NCBI RefSeq assembly: GCF_000308695.1
Contig: NZ_BAGG01000265.1
Span: 1-64,000, forward strand
Origin: Nocardia takedensis NBRC 100417
GTDB taxonomy: Bacteria > Actinomycetota > Actinomycetes > Mycobacteriales > Mycobacteriaceae
Length of the DNA: 64,000 nt
Direction of reading: 5' to 3'
Positions 8,529-16,903 of this stretch are shown one piece after another (within the stretch, counting starts at the first letter, position 1; each line of letters begins with the position of its first letter). Both the position numbers and the translations under genes were made by a program. The notes beneath the pieces are model-generated. The model saw only the letters and a program-made list of their open reading frames with translations, made no database searches and was not told the DNA's origin.

Positions 8529-9788
8529 TCAGGCGGGCTGATGTTTCTGTTCGTAGAGCGCGGCCCACTCGGCCCGCGAGCGGATCGAGGTGTCGACGTC
8601 GGTCGAGCGGGCCCGCAGGGCGCCGACGGTGATCTCCTCGCGCCGCTTGCCCGCGAACGGATCCCAGGTGAAGAACCGGCAGGAGTTCTGCCAGGTGATC
8701 TTCTCGATGTCGGCGTCGTCGGCTCCGGCGGCGTCGAGTTCGGCCAGGACGCGTTCGGGAGCGTCGGGCCAGAAGCAGTCCGAGTGCGGGTAGTCGCACT
8801 CCCAGGCGATGGTGTCGATGCCGATCTCGTGGCGCAGTTTCAGCGCCGTCGGGTCGGTGACGTAGCAGGCCAGCGAATGCTCCTTGAACACCTCGCTGGG
8901 CAGTTTCCCGCCGAAGTCGCGGCGCAGCCAGCGCTGGTTGGTGTAGTGCCGGTCGCAGCGGTCCAGATAGAACGGAATCCACCCGATCCCACCCTCGGAG
9001 AAGGCGAATTTCAGGTCGGGGTAGGAGCGCATCGCGGGGCCCCACAGCAGGTCCTGGGCGGCGATGGCCGAGATCTGGGTGGCCAGCACGATGAGGTTGT
9101 CGATCGGCGCGTCCTTGGCCATCGAGATCGCGCCGAAGCCCGACCCGATGTGCAGGCACATCACCACGTTCTCCTCGCACAGGGTCTGGAACACCGGACC
9201 CCAGTACTCGATGTCGTGGTAGCTGGGCAGACCTTCCAGGTGCGGGATCTCGGGCATGGTGATCGCCCGGCAGCCCTTGGCGGCGACCCGGCGGATCTCC
9301 GCGCACATCGCCTCGACGTTCCAGGTCGGCATCAGCGCCAGCGGCAGGAACCGGTCCGGGTAGGCCCCGCACCACTCGTCGATGTGCCAGTCGTTGTAGG
9401 CCTGCACCATGACGATGGTGACCTCGGCCTGGTGCTGGTTGAGGTGCCGCGCCGAGAAACCGGTGAAGGTCGGGAAGCACATCGAGCCGATGATGCCGTT
9501 GCGGTCCATGTCGCGGACCCGGGCGTCGATGTCGTAGACGCCGGGACGCATCTCGGCGAAACGCGCCGGATCGCGACCCCACTCCTCGGCGGGCCAGGAC
9601 ACCACCGCGTTGAGACCGCTCACGCCGGTCGGCCTGCCCTGGTAGACCCACTGGTCAACGCCCTGTTCGGTGACGATGACCTTGGGGGCTTCGTCGGCGT
9701 ATTTGGCCGGGACATGGCGGGCGAACATGTCGGGGGGCTCGACCACGTGGTCGTCGATACTCACCAGAATCATGTCGTCGATACGCAT
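8529..9788 (-). CDS. Amidohydrolase-family (TIM-barrel) hydrolase
   Basis: 419-residue metal-dependent hydrolase of the amidohydrolase_2 group (PF04909 type), related to ACMSD-like decarboxylases and C-C bond hydrolases of ring catabolism. Seen: SIDDHVVEPPDMF at the N-terminus in place of the HxH metal motif, several conserved His-containing blocks (including MCLHIGSGFG), FSEGGIGWIPFYLDR and the late Asp motif WECDYPHSD. The ATG at 9788 is chosen because GAGGAG lies upstream. It is divergent from the AraC gene across a 134-bp promoter with a degenerate shared operator. A second, distant family member lies at 26775, also beside acyl-CoA ligases, which suggests hydrolysis of a cyclic or beta-diketone CoA intermediate. 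The exact reaction is not established. Confidence 0.9.
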   Translation of the reverse strand: MRIDDMILVSIDDHVVEPPDMFARHVPAKYADEAPKVIVTEQGVDQWVYQGRPTGVSGLNAVVSWPAEEWGRDPARFAEMRPGVYDIDARVRDMDRNGIIGSMCFPTFTGFSARHLNQHQAEVTIVMVQAYNDWHIDEWCGAYPDRFLPLALMPTWNVEAMCAEIRRVAAKGCRAITMPEIPHLEGLPSYHDIEYWGPVFQTLCEENVVMCLHIGSGFGAISMAKDAPIDNLIVLATQISAIAAQDLLWGPAMRSYPDLKFAFSEGGIGWIPFYLDRCDRHYTNQRWLRRDFGGKLPSEVFKEHSLACYVTDPTALKLRHEIGIDTIAWECDYPHSDCFWPDAPERVLAELDAAGADDADIEKITWQNSCRFFTWDPFAGKRREEITVGALRARSTDVDTSIRSRAEWAALYEQKHQPA

Positions 9789-9820
9789 TCTCACTCCTCG
9801 GGTGCCGCCGTTCACGAAAG

Positions 9821-9835
9821 GATAATGCCGTTCTA
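9821..9835. promoter_or_regulatory. Degenerate GAGAAT-type operator in the amidohydrolase/AraC promoter
   Basis: GATAATGCCGTTCTA matches the site at 10674-10688 at 12 of 15 positions and lies 33 bp upstream of the amidohydrolase start. It overlaps a short open frame (9825-9851, eight codons, preceded by GAAAGG) on the AraC side. Confidence 0.45.
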
Positions 9836-9922
9836 CTCCCTGAACCGCTGACCGACGCCACACGATCGGCCAGTCCTCGTGCGCGATCGGCCGACATCAA
9901 ATACCTGCGCCGCAGCGCCGCG

Positions 9923-10672
9923 GTGACGGCGGGTAGCTACCTCTACGACCGCGGCCATCTGGTCACCACCTGGCACAGCCACGAGATGCACCAGATCGAG
10001 TACGCCGTGGGCGGCGTGGTCGAGGTGGAGACGGCCACCACCCACCACCTGCTCCCCCCGCAGCAGGCGGTGTGGATTCCGGCGGGCCTGCGACACCGGG
10101 CCACGATGAGCGCCGACGTGCGCTCGATCGCGGTGATGTTCGATCCGGAACTGGTCCGCTTCGCGGGCGACCGCGCGGCCGTGCTCGACGTGTCGCCGCT
10201 GATCCGGGAGATGATCATCTACGCGCGGCGCTGGCCGATCGGCAGGCTCAGCGACGATCCGCGGGCAGCCGAATTCTTCGCCACCCTGGGACATCTCGTA
10301 CTGGAAGCGCTGGAGTCGGACGCGGCGCTGCTGGGTCTGCCGGTGTCGGATCACCCGGTCGTCGGCGCGGCGATGGCGTTCACCAAAGAGCATCTGCGCG
10401 CGGTCACCATCGGGGAGGTCAGCCGCGCGGTGGCGGTGTCGGATCGCACGCTGCGGCGACTGTTCGAGGAACACGTCGGCTACCCGTGGCGCACCTACCT
10501 GCTGCACGCGCGGATGCTGCGGGCCATGGCGCTGCTGGCCTCGCCGGGGCGCGGCGTCGGGGAGACCGCGCGCGCGGTGGGTTTCGACAATCCCAGTTCC
10601 TTCGCCCGCGCGTTCACGGAGTTCTGCGGCCAATCACCGTCCGCGTACGCGCGGCGCAGCGCCGACCGATAG
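9923..10672 (+). CDS. AraC-family transcriptional regulator
   Basis: About 250-residue regulator with an N-terminal cupin-like sensor (WHSHEMHQIEYAVGG, then PPQQAVWIPAGLRHR, about residues 15-60) and a C-terminal double helix-turn-helix (TIGEVSRAVAVSDRTLRRLF, then VGETARAVGFDNPSSFARAF). The start is uncertain. Family-like sequence (IKYLRRSAAV) continues in frame upstream to at least 9896, but no ATG or GTG precedes 9923. A CTG at 9848 overlapping the stop of a short ribosome-bound frame is an alternative start, so the true protein may be 9-25 residues longer. It is divergent from the amidohydrolase and followed 2 bp later by an operator palindrome. It probably senses a pathway aromatic or acid ligand; this is inference. 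Confidence 0.88.
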   Translation: MTAGSYLYDRGHLVTTWHSHEMHQIEYAVGGVVEVETATTHHLLPPQQAVWIPAGLRHRATMSADVRSIAVMFDPELVRFAGDRAAVLDVSPLIREMIIYARRWPIGRLSDDPRAAEFFATLGHLVLEALESDAALLGLPVSDHPVVGAAMAFTKEHLRAVTIGEVSRAVAVSDRTLRRLFEEHVGYPWRTYLLHARMLRAMALLASPGRGVGETARAVGFDNPSSFARAFTEFCGQSPSAYARRSADR

Positions 10673-10673
10673 C

Positions 10674-10688
10674 GAGAATGCCATTCTC
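10674..10688. promoter_or_regulatory. Perfect GAGAATG-C-CATTCTC palindrome
   Basis: Seven-base perfect arms around a single central base, directly after the AraC stop and 60 bp before the next start. This is one of the cleanest copies of the motif shared by the Mce operon and other catabolic promoters here. Confidence 0.7.
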
Positions 10689-10748
10689 ATTCGAGGGCGG
10701 GTGACCTACCCTCGAGAGACCACACTCGCACCGGCGGACGGAACCGCG

Positions 10749-11330
10749 ATGGACCCACACCTCCCGCAAGACGGTCGCCTCCGCGTCGGGCAGTGGGCCA
10801 CGGGCAACGTCGGCGCGCAGGCGCTGCGCGCGATCCTGGACCACCCCGATCTGCGGCTCGTCGGCGTGCTGGTCCACGACCGCGCCAAGGTGGGCCGCGA
10901 CGCGGGTGAGCTGTGCGGCACCGAGGCCCCGACGGGCGTGTGCGCCACCGCCGAAATCGCGGATATCCTGGCGGCACAACCGGATTGCGTGCTCTACATA
11001 CCGCGCCTGTTCGACGCGGACCAGGTCTGCGCCCTGCTCGCGGCGGGCATCGACGTGGCCGGGAGATCCTGCTTCCGGTCGGTGTGGTACTGCCGCGCCG
11101 CGCCCGCGCCGGGCTGGACCACCCGCGAGACAGGCTGGCACCTGACCGTCGCCGGGGAGACGCCGGTCGAGTTGTTCCTGCGCTACGACGCCGAACCCGA
11201 CCGGCTCGCCGCGGTCTCCCCGCGCTACGCGGCCAACCGCGCGGTCAACGCCGTCACCGCGCTGCGCGCCGCGCCGCCCGGCATCCGCACCACCCGCGAC
11301 CTGCCCGCGCCCGCCACCCGATTCTGCTGA
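10749..11330 (+). CDS. DapB-like NAD(P)-dependent dehydrogenase with a large in-frame internal deletion
   Basis: 193 residues from the chosen ATG; full-length relatives of this dihydrodipicolinate-reductase-like dehydrogenase group are about 350 by my recollection. The N-terminal Rossmann half is intact (LRVGQWATGNVG at about residue 10, VGVLVHDRAKVGRDAGELCG), and the C-terminal end is typical (VWYCR, RETGWHLTV, AVNAV, PGIRTT). Between them AAGIDVAG runs directly into CFRSVWYC. The middle of about 150 residues, carrying the substrate domain, is absent. The frame stays open, so the deletion is in frame, but activity is doubtful. A longer GTG start at 10701 with GAGGG upstream is possible; it would nearly abut the operator, so 10749 is preferred. 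Confidence 0.65.
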   Translation: MDPHLPQDGRLRVGQWATGNVGAQALRAILDHPDLRLVGVLVHDRAKVGRDAGELCGTEAPTGVCATAEIADILAAQPDCVLYIPRLFDADQVCALLAAGIDVAGRSCFRSVWYCRAAPAPGWTTRETGWHLTVAGETPVELFLRYDAEPDRLAAVSPRYAANRAVNAVTALRAAPPGIRTTRDLPAPATRFC

Positions 11331-11443
11331 ACCGTCACGAGCCGGGGCCGAATTCACGCGACGCCTCGCGTCTTCCAAACGCCGAGCAGGCGCAGGCAAC
11401 GCCCCGCGGTGTCACGGAAAGGCCGTGCCGCTTCGAAACGCTG

Positions 11444-11474
11444 AGCCGGGCCGTCGGAGTCCGACGGCCCGGCT
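11444..11474. terminator. Strong hairpin between convergent genes
   Basis: AGCCGGGCCGTCGGA (11444-11458) and TCCGACGGCCCGGCT (11460-11474) are perfectly complementary. It lies between the plus-strand dehydrogenase remnant and the end of the minus-strand SDR gene and could stop transcription from both sides. No T-run follows, as is common in actinobacteria. Confidence 0.65.
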
Positions 11475-11489
11475 GCGCGCTCGATCGCG

Positions 11490-12323
11490 TTATTTGAGCA
11501 TGCTGCCCGCGTCGATGGGCAGCGAGACGCCCGTGATGAACCGCGCCTCGTCGGAGACCAGGTAGAGGATCGCGTTGCTGACGTCCACCGGGTCCACCCA
11601 CGGCGTGGGCAGGGTGTGGAACATCTGGCAGATCGGCTTCATGTCCTCCGGGCCCGGGTTCTCCAGATCCGGCCGGAACAGTTTGTAGGTGCCCTCGTTC
11701 AGCAGCATCGACGTGCTGACGTGGGTCGGGTGCACCGAGTTCACCCGGATGTTCTGGTGTCCGTGCTCGACCGCGAAGGTGCGCATCAGGCCCACGACGC
11801 CGTGTTTGGCGGCGATGTAGTGACCGACGTTGGGGTAGGCCTTGAGACCGCCCACCGAGCCGGTCAGCACGACCGCGCCGCCGCCCGCCGTGATCAGATG
11901 CGGCACAGCGGCTTTCACGGTCTTCCAGACACCGCCGAGGTTGACCGAGATCATGTCGTCCCACAGGTGTTCCTGCAGATCGGCCAGCGCGCCGCCCTCG
12001 TTGCCGATGCCGGCGTTGGCGATGACGATGTCGAGCTTGCCGAGTTGTTCGACACCGCTGTTCACGGCGGCGACCAGCCCGTCGTAGTCGCGCACGTCGA
12101 CCTCGGCGGTGACCACGCGCCTGCCCTCGGCCTTGACCAGTTCCGCGGTCTCGGCGAGATCCTCGGGGGTGGACATCGGGAAGGGGACGTTGTCCAACTG
12201 CTTGCACACGTCGACGGCGATGATGTCGGCGCCTTCCTGCGCCAATCGCACGGCGTGGCTGCGACCCTGCCCGCGGGCAGCGCCGGTGATGAAGGCGACC
12301 TTGCCCTCGACCCGTCCGGTCAT
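11490..12323 (-). CDS. Mycofactocin-coupled SDR family oxidoreductase
   Basis: 277-residue SDR with the sequence GAARGQGRSHA (about residues 14-24), characteristic of SDRs with non-exchangeable NAD whose electrons pass to the redox peptide mycofactocin. Also seen: NAGIGN, the catalytic YIAAK, a long acidic insertion after VHPTHVSTSML, and C-terminal ARFITGVSLPIDAG. The ATG at 12323 follows AGAGG. It lies 31 bp downstream of a P450 gene and probably ends the yrbE-mce-P450-SDR transcript. A likely role is oxidation of the alcohol made by that P450. No mycofactocin biosynthesis gene is in this window. Confidence 0.92.
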   Translation of the reverse strand: MTGRVEGKVAFITGAARGQGRSHAVRLAQEGADIIAVDVCKQLDNVPFPMSTPEDLAETAELVKAEGRRVVTAEVDVRDYDGLVAAVNSGVEQLGKLDIVIANAGIGNEGGALADLQEHLWDDMISVNLGGVWKTVKAAVPHLITAGGGAVVLTGSVGGLKAYPNVGHYIAAKHGVVGLMRTFAVEHGHQNIRVNSVHPTHVSTSMLLNEGTYKLFRPDLENPGPEDMKPICQMFHTLPTPWVDPVDVSNAILYLVSDEARFITGVSLPIDAGSMLK

Positions 12324-12354
12324 GGTGATACCTCTCTTCGATGGTGCTGCTGTG

Positions 12355-13632
12355 TCAGGAGTTCGGGGTGAAGGTGATGTGCAGGTTGGAGAGCCCGCGC
12401 AGGATGTAGGTGGGCTCGTAGGTGTAGCGGCGATCACCCGCCGGGCCGTGCTGCTCTTCGTCGATGCCGATGTCGAGCATCCGGTCCAGGATCCGTTCGA
12501 TCGAGACCCGGCCCTCCACGCGCGCCAGCGGTCCGCCGGGGCAGGAGTGCACGCCGCGGCCGAAGGCCATGTGCTCGCGGAAGTTCTTGCGGTCCAGGCG
12601 GAAGGTGTGCGGGTCCTCGAACCGGCGCGGGTCGCGGTTGGCGGCGCCGGGGCAGAACATCATCGTCGACCCGGCCGCCACCTCGACCTCCCCGACCGTG
12701 ACCGGCTGGGTGGTCAACCGGAAGCCGCTCTTGACCGGGGAGTCCATCCGCAGCGTCTCCTCGACGAAGATCGGGATGAGCGTGCGGTCCGCGCGCAGGG
12801 CCTCCTGCACGTCCGGGCGATCGCCCAGAACCCGCATCGCGGCGCTGAGCAGTTTGGCGGTGGTCTCCTGCCCCGCGGCGAAGAGGAAGGTGGCCGAACG
12901 CACCACGTCGATCACCTCGGGGGTGGAACCGTCCGGGTACTTGGCCAAGGCCAGCGAGGTCAGCACGTCGTCGCGCGGCGATTCGCGGCGGTCCTCGATG
13001 TAGGCGGAGAACTTCACGTCCAGCCAGGCCAGCGGATTCTCGGCCAGCACTTCGTCATCGAGCGCGCCGACCCGCGACCCCGGCTGCTCGGCGCCCAACA
13101 CCACGCGGAACTGCTGGTGGTCCTCCTCGGGCACCCCGAGCACGTCGGCGACCACCAGCAGTGAGAACGGCTTGGCGTAGGAGGCCAGGAATTCGCAGCG
13201 GCCGTCGGCCAGGAATTCGTCGAGCTGCTGGTCGGCCAGCCGCCACATGAACTCCTCGTTCTCCTTCAACCGGGCCGGGGTCAGCAGGCGGTTGAGCACC
13301 GAGCGCGCGTAGGTGTGCTGCGGCGGGTCCATGGTGACCATGTGCTCGTGCATCGGCAGTTCGCTGCGGTGGCGCGCGATCTGCTCGCGGATGTCGTCGC
13401 CCTCGGGCTGGAACGGCAGCGGCGGGAACGGCCCGCCGACCGCGATGGCCGAGGAGAACAGGTCGGCGTCCTTGAGCACCTCCATCGACTCCTCGTAGCC
13501 GGTCACCGCGTACACGCCGTAGCGCGATTCCCGGGTGACGGGGCAGCGGGCCCGCAGATGGTCGAAATACGGGTGCGGGTCCGGCACCAACGCCGGATCG
13601 GTGAAGTAGTCGACGGTGTCGAAATCGGTCAT
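12355..13632 (-). CDS. Cytochrome P450
   Basis: 425-residue soluble bacterial P450. Seen: helix I motif AAGQETT with Glu256-Thr257 (Glu before Thr, where many have Asp), the EETLR ExxR motif, and the heme-ligand loop FGRGVHSCPGG with the proximal Cys at residue 364. Length and order are normal. It probably hydroxylates a hydrophobic substrate using a ferredoxin and reductase encoded elsewhere; the nearest candidate ferredoxin is at 37224. The gene follows the Mce-associated gene by 55 bp and precedes the mycofactocin SDR by 31 bp, which couples uptake, hydroxylation and alcohol oxidation. The exact CYP family needs alignment. Confidence 0.93.
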   Translation of the reverse strand: MTDFDTVDYFTDPALVPDPHPYFDHLRARCPVTRESRYGVYAVTGYEESMEVLKDADLFSSAIAVGGPFPPLPFQPEGDDIREQIARHRSELPMHEHMVTMDPPQHTYARSVLNRLLTPARLKENEEFMWRLADQQLDEFLADGRCEFLASYAKPFSLLVVADVLGVPEEDHQQFRVVLGAEQPGSRVGALDDEVLAENPLAWLDVKFSAYIEDRRESPRDDVLTSLALAKYPDGSTPEVIDVVRSATFLFAAGQETTAKLLSAAMRVLGDRPDVQEALRADRTLIPIFVEETLRMDSPVKSGFRLTTQPVTVGEVEVAAGSTMMFCPGAANRDPRRFEDPHTFRLDRKNFREHMAFGRGVHSCPGGPLARVEGRVSIERILDRMLDIGIDEEQHGPAGDRRYTYEPTYILRGLSNLHITFTPNS

Positions 13633-13664
13633 CGAACGCTCCTAGATCTTGTGAACAGATGCGG

Positions 13665-13681
13665 TCTCGCGCTGCGCGAGA
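13665..13681. repeat. Short inverted repeat after the Mce operon
   Basis: TCTCGCG and CGCGAGA flank CTG. It lies between the stop of the Mce-associated gene and the P450 start. It may be a weak hairpin that tunes read-through into the P450; no T-run is present and it does not match the GAGAAT operator. Confidence 0.35.
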
Positions 13682-13687
13682 GAACGG

Positions 13688-14434
13688 TCAGGGCAGGTAG
13701 ACCCGGCTGGCCAGCCAACGGCCGTCGACCAGGCGCATGGTCATCTCGACGCGGCTGCGATCCACGCGCGGATCGGCGGAGGCGGCGTTGGTGACGGTCT
13801 GGTCGATGAACAGCAGCACCTCGACCTCGGTCTCGGTGCCCGATTTCACCGCCGCCTCCAGCACGGTGCCCTTGCCGGTGGCCTTGTTCTCCAGCAGCAG
13901 TTGGCGCAGTTGGCCGCTCGAACGGGAGTACATGTCCTTGAAATCGCCGGTGGCGCCGTCGAGTACGGCCGCGAAGTCCCGGTCGAGATTGTTCGCGTCG
14001 ACGCTGGTCAGGGTGACCGCGTAGGTGCGGGCGGCGGCGAGTGCGTCGCGGGCGGCGGCGTCGCGGGCGCGCTCGGTGTGCAACTGCCGGCCGAGGATGC
14101 CCGCCGCGACCAGGGCGGCGATCGCGACCAAGGCGGTCGCCGGGAGCAGGAACCGGCGACCGAGGGCGAGCGTCCGGGACCAGCGCGAAGGCGGGGGCGG
14201 GGTGGAAGCGTCGGCGTCGCCGTCCGGCGTCACCCCGGCTTCGGAATCGGCCGACTCCGACTCCGCGACAACCGAATCCGAATTTCCGTCGGGCTCGGCA
14301 TCGGCGGCGATCGACTTCGCGCCGACGGATTCGGCCGCGGCAGCGCCGTTCTCGGCACGTGTGGTCGCTGATCGCGCGGGCGTGTCGGTGCCGAGGTCGG
14401 GGAGGTTCTCGACTGCGGTGTCGGTCTTGCTCAT
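13688..14434 (-). CDS. Mce-associated membrane protein
   Basis: 248 residues. A long acidic, low-complexity cytoplasmic N-terminus rich in Glu, Asp, Ala and Ser runs to about residue 85, followed by one transmembrane helix (LLPATALVAIAALVAAGILG) and an extracytoplasmic domain with the VTLTSVDANNLDRDFAAVLD block and a C-terminal FIDQTVTNA...RVEMTMRLVDGRWL pattern typical of Mce-associated (Mas/Mam) proteins that accompany and stabilise Mce transporters. It directly follows mceF. The ATG at 14434 has GAGGAAC upstream; an in-frame ATG at 14455 is the alternative. Confidence 0.88.
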   Translation of the reverse strand: MSKTDTAVENLPDLGTDTPARSATTRAENGAAAAESVGAKSIAADAEPDGNSDSVVAESESADSEAGVTPDGDADASTPPPPSRWSRTLALGRRFLLPATALVAIAALVAAGILGRQLHTERARDAAARDALAAARTYAVTLTSVDANNLDRDFAAVLDGATGDFKDMYSRSSGQLRQLLLENKATGKGTVLEAAVKSGTETEVEVLLFIDQTVTNAASADPRVDRSRVEMTMRLVDGRWLASRVYLP

Positions 14435-14516
14435 GAGCTGTTCCTCGCGGTTCATTTCCGGGCTGGGTCGAACGTCGGGTAGTGGAACGTCGGCGGTGGA
14501 ACTCGGGCCGGTCGGT

Positions 14517-15794
14517 TCACCGCCTCGGGGCGGGCGGCGGGTCGGGCAGGGGCGGTCCGCCGTAGTCCAGCGGCAGCGACAGCGGGCCCATGGGGGTGGG
14601 CGTGGCCTGCCGGTCGGCGGGCATGCCGGGCGGCGGCGGTCCGGCGACCGTCGCGCCGGGCGGGCGGGGGGCGTTCTGCGCGCCGCGGATCATGATCGAC
14701 GGGTCGTCGGTCGCGCAGTAGGTGTAGAGGTAGGGCTCGGGGAAGTCGGCCAGCCAGGGTGGGCGGCGCGGCAGGTCGTAGTCGCAGGCGTGGCGCGGGT
14801 AGAGGTTGACCAGGCCCCAGACGCCGCCGTCGTGGAAGGCCACGGCGATGGCCCCGAGCGTCGATCCGTCGCGTTCGGTGGGGAAGAAGAATTCCTGGAG
14901 CGCGGGCACCCGGGAGCCGGTGGTCTCGGCGACCACGGACAGGCTGTCCAGCAGATTCCCGCCGACGGTCGCGTTCTGCGCCATGACGGCGTCCAGCGCG
15001 CGCAGGGTGCCGGGCGCGGCGGCCAGCAGGTCCACGAATCCGCCGGTCTTGGCCTCGGTTCCGGCCAGCGTCGATTTCGCGTCGCCCGCGAATGCGCGCA
15101 GCCCCGGGGTCAGGTCGGCGACGGTGCCCATGACCTGTTTGCTGTCGCGGATCAACCGCACCGTCTGCGGCAGCACCGAATCCAGGGTGGCGGCGAGGAA
15201 GACGCCGCCGTCGAGGATGTCGGCCAACTTCTCCGGCCCCTGCGGGCCGACGCCGAGTTCGGCGACGACCGCCGCCAGCTCGCTCGGATCGACCTGGGCC
15301 AGGGTGGTGTCGAGTTCGGACAGGGTGCGCCACAGCGGGGTCGGGGTGCTGGTGCGCTCGACGGCGATCTCCGCGCCGTCGCTCAGGTACGGGCCGCCGT
15401 CGCGATCCGGGCGGAAGTCGAGGTACTGCTCCCCCGCGGGTGACAGACTCGCCACCCGCACCGCGCCGTCGGCGGGCACGGGGATCGCGGCGTCGATCAC
15501 CGCGACGGCGACCAGGCCGGAACCGCTGAGCCGCACCGATTCCACGGTGCCGATCGGCACGCCGCGCAGGGTGACGTCCTGTCCGGCCAGCAGTCCGCCG
15601 GATTCGGCCAGGTGCACCCGCACCCGCAGCACCGACTCCCCCGGACGCAATCCGAGCGCGCCGACCGTCAGGTAGGCGACCCCGAGGGCCAGGGTCAGCA
15701 CCAGCGCCGCGGCCGACAGCGTCGAGCGACGGGCGCGGCCCGCGCGCACCGCCCCGACCAGCAGCCGGGCCGGTGTTTCGATCAGCGCGCTCAT
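14517..15794 (-). CDS. mceF: MceF, MCE-family lipid-transport protein
   Basis: 425 residues: a short cytoplasmic N-terminus, one transmembrane helix (about residues 27-47), the MCE domain (about 55-135, with LLAGQDVTLRGVPIGTVESV), a long helical needle region and a Pro-rich C-terminal tail (PPPPGMP...PDPPPAPRR), common in MceF. In mycobacterial transporters six Mce chains form a periplasm-spanning tube that passes lipids to the YrbE permease. It overlaps mceE by 4 bp. The tail is disordered and may reach towards the mycolate layer; that is inference. Confidence 0.93.
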   Translation of the reverse strand: MSALIETPARLLVGAVRAGRARRSTLSAAALVLTLALGVAYLTVGALGLRPGESVLRVRVHLAESGGLLAGQDVTLRGVPIGTVESVRLSGSGLVAVAVIDAAIPVPADGAVRVASLSPAGEQYLDFRPDRDGGPYLSDGAEIAVERTSTPTPLWRTLSELDTTLAQVDPSELAAVVAELGVGPQGPEKLADILDGGVFLAATLDSVLPQTVRLIRDSKQVMGTVADLTPGLRAFAGDAKSTLAGTEAKTGGFVDLLAAAPGTLRALDAVMAQNATVGGNLLDSLSVVAETTGSRVPALQEFFFPTERDGSTLGAIAVAFHDGGVWGLVNLYPRHACDYDLPRRPPWLADFPEPYLYTYCATDDPSIMIRGAQNAPRPPGATVAGPPPPGMPADRQATPTPMGPLSLPLDYGGPPLPDPPPAPRR

Positions 15795-16903
15795 CGGCCT
15801 GCCCCGTTCAGCCTGCCCTGCAACTTCAGCAGGGTGTAGGTGAAGCTGCCGATGAAGTTCTCCCAGTCGCGCTGATCGGGCAGGCGACTGGCGGGGTCGC
15901 CGCCCGGGTGGTTCGGATCGGGCAGGAACCCGATCGCGAGGTCCTGCATATCGGCGTCGGTGCTGGCCGAGGTGGCGTCGAGGACCTTCATCAGCGGGCC
16001 GAGCATGGCGTTCATCGCCGCGACGCTGGCGCCCGGCGTCCGCGCGGCGGCGTCGAGTTGGTCGGCGATGGTGTTCACGTCGGCGATCAGTCCGGCGCCC
16101 TGTTGTCCGTCGAGGCCGGGGAAGCGGGCGAGTCGTTCGCTGATGGCGTCGACCTGGCGGACCAGGGTCAGCGCGTGGTCGGCGTCGGCGCGCAACGTGG
16201 CCAGCGCGGGTCCGGCGGCGGCCAGTACCTGGTCGATGGTGTCGCCGCGCTCGTCGAGTCGCCTGGTGAGCTGGTCAACCTCGGCCAGCGTGGTGCGGAT
16301 GTCCTGCGAGCGCGCGGTGAGCGCGGCGACCACCCGGGTCGAGCGTTCGATCAGGTCGGCCATCCGTTCGCCGCGGTCGCCGACGGTGCGCCCGAGTCCG
16401 TTGACGATCGTGCTCAGATTGCGGATCGCGCCGCCGTTGACCAGCAGCGACACCGTCGCCAGCAGTTCCTCGATGGTGGCGGCCTGCGCGGTGCTCTCGA
16501 GCGGGATGTCGTCGCCGTCGGCCAGCGCCGGGCCGTCGGCGGTCGCCTCGGGCGGTGGTGTCAGCGAGACGAACACGTCGCCCAGGGGGGTGGCGGTGCG
16601 CAGTTCGGCGCGGGTGCCCTTCGGCAGGCGCACGTCGGCGCGGATGCCGAGGGTGACGATGGCGGTGTAGTCGCGCACGGCCATCTCGGTGACCTCGCCG
16701 ATCTCCGCGCCCGCGAGCCGGACCTTCGCGGCGGCGGGCAGGTTGAGGGCGTTGGCGAACGCGGCGTGCACGAGATACTTGTCGCCGCGCACGCCGGGGG
16801 CGGGCAGCGGCAGATCACCCAGGCCGACACCGCATCCGGTGCAGGCGACCAGAGCGGTCAGGCCCAGCGCGGCTTGCCGCGACCAGTGCGCGCGGCGGCT
16901 CAT
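15791..16903 (-). CDS. mceE: MceE, MCE-family lipoprotein
   Basis: 370 residues. The N-terminal signal ends in a lipobox, LVAC, so the mature protein is probably anchored by a lipidated Cys near residue 19; MceE is the lipoprotein subunit in mycobacteria (LprK type). The MCE domain follows (about 40-115, with AAAKVRLAGAEIGEVTEM), then helical needle segments. The ATG at 16903 was chosen because it opens on the signal peptide and overlaps mceD by ATGA. Upstream extensions in this frame would overlap mceD and look non-coding. Confidence 0.92.
   Translation of the reverse strand: MSRRAHWSRQAALGLTALVACTGCGVGLGDLPLPAPGVRGDKYLVHAAFANALNLPAAAKVRLAGAEIGEVTEMAVRDYTAIVTLGIRADVRLPKGTRAELRTATPLGDVFVSLTPPPEATADGPALADGDDIPLESTAQAATIEELLATVSLLVNGGAIRNLSTIVNGLGRTVGDRGERMADLIERSTRVVAALTARSQDIRTTLAEVDQLTRRLDERGDTIDQVLAAAGPALATLRADADHALTLVRQVDAISERLARFPGLDGQQGAGLIADVNTIADQLDAAARTPGASVAAMNAMLGPLMKVLDATSASTDADMQDLAIGFLPDPNHPGGDPASRLPDQRDWENFIGSFTYTLLKLQGRLNGAGR

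Noticed and set aside
13665..13681. The TCTCGCG/CGCGAGA dyad as another copy of the GAGAAT operator
   Set aside because: It lacks the GAGAAT and ATTCTC half-sites; it is only a short GC-rich hairpin.
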